Shown here: positions 60,162 to 64,000 of the stretch, piece after piece
How positions within the stretch are numbered: the stretch's first letter is position 1
How the letters are laid out: each line of letters begins with the position of its first letter
Source of the DNA: CAZLPZ01 sp964561535
GTDB taxonomy: Bacteria > Pseudomonadota > Alphaproteobacteria > Micavibrionales > Micavibrionaceae
DNA length: 64,000 bases
Reading direction: 5' to 3'
Assembly: GCA_964561535.1 (NCBI GenBank)
Contig: CAZLPZ010000002.1
Span: 37,869 to 101,868 of the forward strand
Notes under the pieces: model-generated
Seen by the model: only the letters and a program-made list of their open reading frames with translations
Databases searched by the model: none
What the model was told of the DNA's origin: nothing
Program-made: the position numbers and the translations under genes

Positions 60162-60681
60162 ACTCGACCACCGCTTTGACCTTTAATCCCTTCCATTCAA
60201 AATCATTCAGAAATTTTAAATTGATCAACGTGGCCAGGCCCACGACGTTATATCCGGCCCGCGCACATAAATCGGCGGCCGCGCGAAGCGTGCCGCCGGT
60301 AGCCAATACATCATCCAGAATCACAATGCGTGGCGCAGTACCGTCAGGTTTAGGCGTTGCGGGCTTCATTTCAAATGTGGCAGTGCCATATTCCAGCGTG
60401 CATGACTCGCGCAAACTCGGCGGTGGCAATTTCCCCCCCTTTCGCACCATCACGAAATTTTTTCCAAATTTTTGAGCCAAGGCCGCGGCAAAAATAAACC
60501 CCCGCGCGTCCACCCCGGCGAATGCGTCGATATCATGAGGGGTGATTACCTGGGTTAATGCCTCTATCGTTTCGGGGAATCGTTGGGCAAGCAGCGGCGA
60601 TATATCGCGAAACAATACACCCGGTTCCGGCCAATCGGGCGTTGTGGCAATCAAATGTTCGTATTTAAAAGCATGGGGCAT
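60154..60681 (-). CDS. apt: Adenine phosphoribosyltransferase
   Basis: The 175-residue protein has the PRPP loop RIVILDDVLATGGTL, AGVDARGFIFAAALA and FVMVRKGGKLP, all typical of Apt. It joins adenine with PRPP to form AMP. It is the first gene of an apt-nudix-nudix-mtnP transcript, which couples MTA breakdown with adenine recovery. Confidence 0.95.
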   Translation of the reverse strand: MPHAFKYEHLIATTPDWPEPGVLFRDISPLLAQRFPETIEALTQVITPHDIDAFAGVDARGFIFAAALAQKFGKNFVMVRKGGKLPPPSLRESCTLEYGTATFEMKPATPKPDGTAPRIVILDDVLATGGTLRAAADLCARAGYNVVGLATLINLKFLNDFEWKGLKVKAVVEYE

Positions 60682-60711
60682 GTTGGTATTCCTTTAACAT
60701 CAAACACCGCC

Positions 60712-60814
60712 GTCATCCCCGCGAAGGCGGGGATCTGGCTATAACAACATCAACAGCTTTGCTGTTGTCTTTATATTATTTTTTGCCGGATCCTCGCCTA
60801 CGCGGGGATAACGA
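60712..60814. repeat. Inverted pair of REP-like repeats around a hairpin
   Basis: GTCATCCCCGCGAAGGCGGG (60712-60731) and a reverse-complement-like copy ending at 60814 flank the hairpin CAACAGC-TTT-GCTGTTG (60751-60767). The arrangement resembles bacterial interspersed mosaic elements. Confidence 0.7.
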
Positions 60815-60847
60815 CCGTTCCTGATTAATCGTTTATACTCTAAAGCC

Positions 60848-61432
60848 CTATTCAGGCAAAAACAACTTTTGTAACTCTTTTTTACGGTCCGCGTTGTAGT
60901 AGGCGTGCAGGAAAATCGGCACCATTTCGCCTTCGGCCAGTTGGCCATTCGCCGCAAGACCCAACATCTCGTCAAAGGTCACCGGCATCAAATCGACTTT
61001 TTCCCCGGCATCCAAGTTTTGTGCAGTTGCCAATGTTACACCATGGGCAATGAAAGTATACACCGCCCAATCAAGTTTGGATGTGACTTGCCGGGCGTCC
61101 CATAATGTTAATTTTTGCGCCGTGTGGCCCGTTTCTTCCGCCAGTTCCCGGGCCGCCGCGTGCTCGGGGTCTTCGCCCGGGTCAATCCGACCCCCCGCCG
61201 CACCGATAAACGGCGCCTTGCCGGGTTGTTCCTGATGTGTCAATAATATGCGCCCATCGTGCAGGACCGGAAACACAACCACCGTATCGGGCCGGCGCAA
61301 GATTTCAAAAACGGCTGTATCGCCGTTGTATAATTTTTGATCCCATTGGATGACATCAAAGAGTTTTCCCCGGAACACCACGCGGGCATCGTCAGGGATG
61401 GTTTGTAACGGTTTCGGGCGGGAAATGGGCAT
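60848..61432 (-). CDS. ADP-ribose pyrophosphatase-type Nudix hydrolase
   Basis: The protein from ATG 61432 has 194 residues; the longer frame to 61468 starts inside a REP-like repeat and is less likely. The Nudix box GGRIDPGEDPEHAAARELAEETG follows LLTHQEQPGKAPFIGAAGG, matching the NudF/ADP-ribose pyrophosphatase type, which cleaves ADP-ribose to AMP and ribose-5-phosphate. No ribosome-binding site is obvious at either start. It ends just before the repeat pair that separates it from apt. Confidence 0.85.
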   Translation of the reverse strand: MPISRPKPLQTIPDDARVVFRGKLFDVIQWDQKLYNGDTAVFEILRRPDTVVVFPVLHDGRILLTHQEQPGKAPFIGAAGGRIDPGEDPEHAAARELAEETGHTAQKLTLWDARQVTSKLDWAVYTFIAHGVTLATAQNLDAGEKVDLMPVTFDEMLGLAANGQLAEGEMVPIFLHAYYNADRKKELQKLFLPE

Positions 61433-61462
61433 GGGAATGACATTAGCATAAAGAAAATACAG

Positions 61463-61490
61463 TGTCATCCCGGCGAAGGCCGGGATCCAG
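61463..61490. repeat. REP-like palindromic repeat
   Basis: TGTCATCCCGGCGAAGGCCG, then GGATCCAG, between the Nudix gene and the rrn terminator; same family as 60712-60814. Confidence 0.7.
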
Positions 61491-61510
61491 AAAAATCATT
61501 TATTTTCTCA

Positions 61511-61541
61511 AAATAAAAACCCCGGATTTTTAGGTCCGGGG
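61511..61541 (-). terminator. rrn operon terminator
   Basis: CCCCGGA/TCCGGGG stem followed on the minus strand by TTTTTATTTT, about 60 bases after the 5S gene. Confidence 0.88.
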
Positions 61542-61599
61542 GAATTTTTATTCGGTGTAATAGGTTAGCATTGTTTCAGAAACATCCATGTTTTTGAAA

Positions 61600-61717
61600 G
61601 ACCTGGCAACGACCTACTCTTCCACGACTTAAGTCGAAGTACCATTGGCGCTGCGTCGTTTCACGGCCGAGTTCGGAATGGGATCGGGTGTTGCATACGC
61701 GCTATAATCACCAGGTC
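61600..61717 (-). rRNA. rrf: 5S ribosomal RNA
   Basis: The reverse strand begins GACCTGGTGATTATAGCGCG and ends GTTGCCAGGTC, with complementary ends and the conserved CCCGATCCCATTCCGAACTC region. Confidence 0.95.
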
Positions 61718-61814
61718 ATTCAAAAACACATTGTTTCGTTCACATTATCGTTTTATTCACCGGTCTGTTGGATTGCTGATGCCGAACAATGATCTTGTCA
61801 CTGTACGTAAATAT

Positions 61815-64000
<2,186 letters not shown>

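Overview
The window comes from an alphaproteobacterium of moderate to low GC. The evidence is a canonical CtrA cell-cycle regulator, two PleC/DivJ-style PAS histidine kinases, a RegB-type redox sensor kinase, a recA promoter carrying the alphaproteobacterial SOS box (GTTC-N7-GTTC) and a bacterial rrn operon. The exact order cannot be fixed from sequence alone. Single-copy housekeeping genes (prfA, rpsD, ctrA, recA, rpmB, tgt, murA, xthA, glmM, mtnP, apt) show that this is a chromosome.

Layout. (1) 1-13869 is an AT-rich surface-polysaccharide island. A long minus-strand operon makes GDP-L-fucose (manC, gmd, fcl) and carries glycosyltransferases, sugar dehydrogenases, a WbqC protein, a PIG-L deacetylase and a kinase-methyltransferase fusion resembling an O-chain terminator. 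A plus-strand set (ABC exporter, methyltransferase, GT4) faces away from it. (2) 13897-17652 returns to core genes: prfA, a small membrane protein, rpsD, ctrA and an orphan ORF. (3) 17782-26889 is a tRNA-Glu followed by a 9-kb integrative element bounded by 18-bp direct repeats. It carries a HindV-like type II restriction-modification system, an AlpA/prim-pol/SF3-helicase replication module, a highly structured putative non-coding RNA with its own promoter and terminator, an unknown membrane-anchored protein and a P4-type tyrosine integrase. (4) 27056-45553 is core chromosome: recA, regB, a glycosyltransferase, rpmB, tgt, histidine kinases, a LysR regulator, murA, an amidase, xthA and a PilZ protein, mixed with lineage-specific small proteins. 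(5) 46459-53124 is a compact podovirus-like cassette in T7-type order (capsid, tail tube A, tail tube B, internal proteins, terminase, membrane protein). It has no portal or tail-fibre gene, and a strong promoter is followed at once by a terminator. Its right edge abuts a DUF1636 gene that seems to have lost its 5' end. (6) 53482-61432 is core again: an EamA transporter, prolyl-tRNA editing protein, glmM, ctlX-like hydrolase, an MTA/adenine salvage operon and Nudix enzymes. (7) 61511-64000 is the 3' half of an rrn operon (23S partial, 5S, terminator) on the minus strand.

Dispersed REP-like palindromes (GTCATCCCGGCG-type and TTGCCATA-type) sit in many intergenic gaps, including inside the phage cassette, which suggests the cassette is an old resident. 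The observations most worth following are the structured RNA at 24291-24525, the palindrome with two GACGTC sites over the methyltransferase promoter, the reversed-order WbdD-like fusion, and the minimal phage cassette with a promoter-terminator leader.
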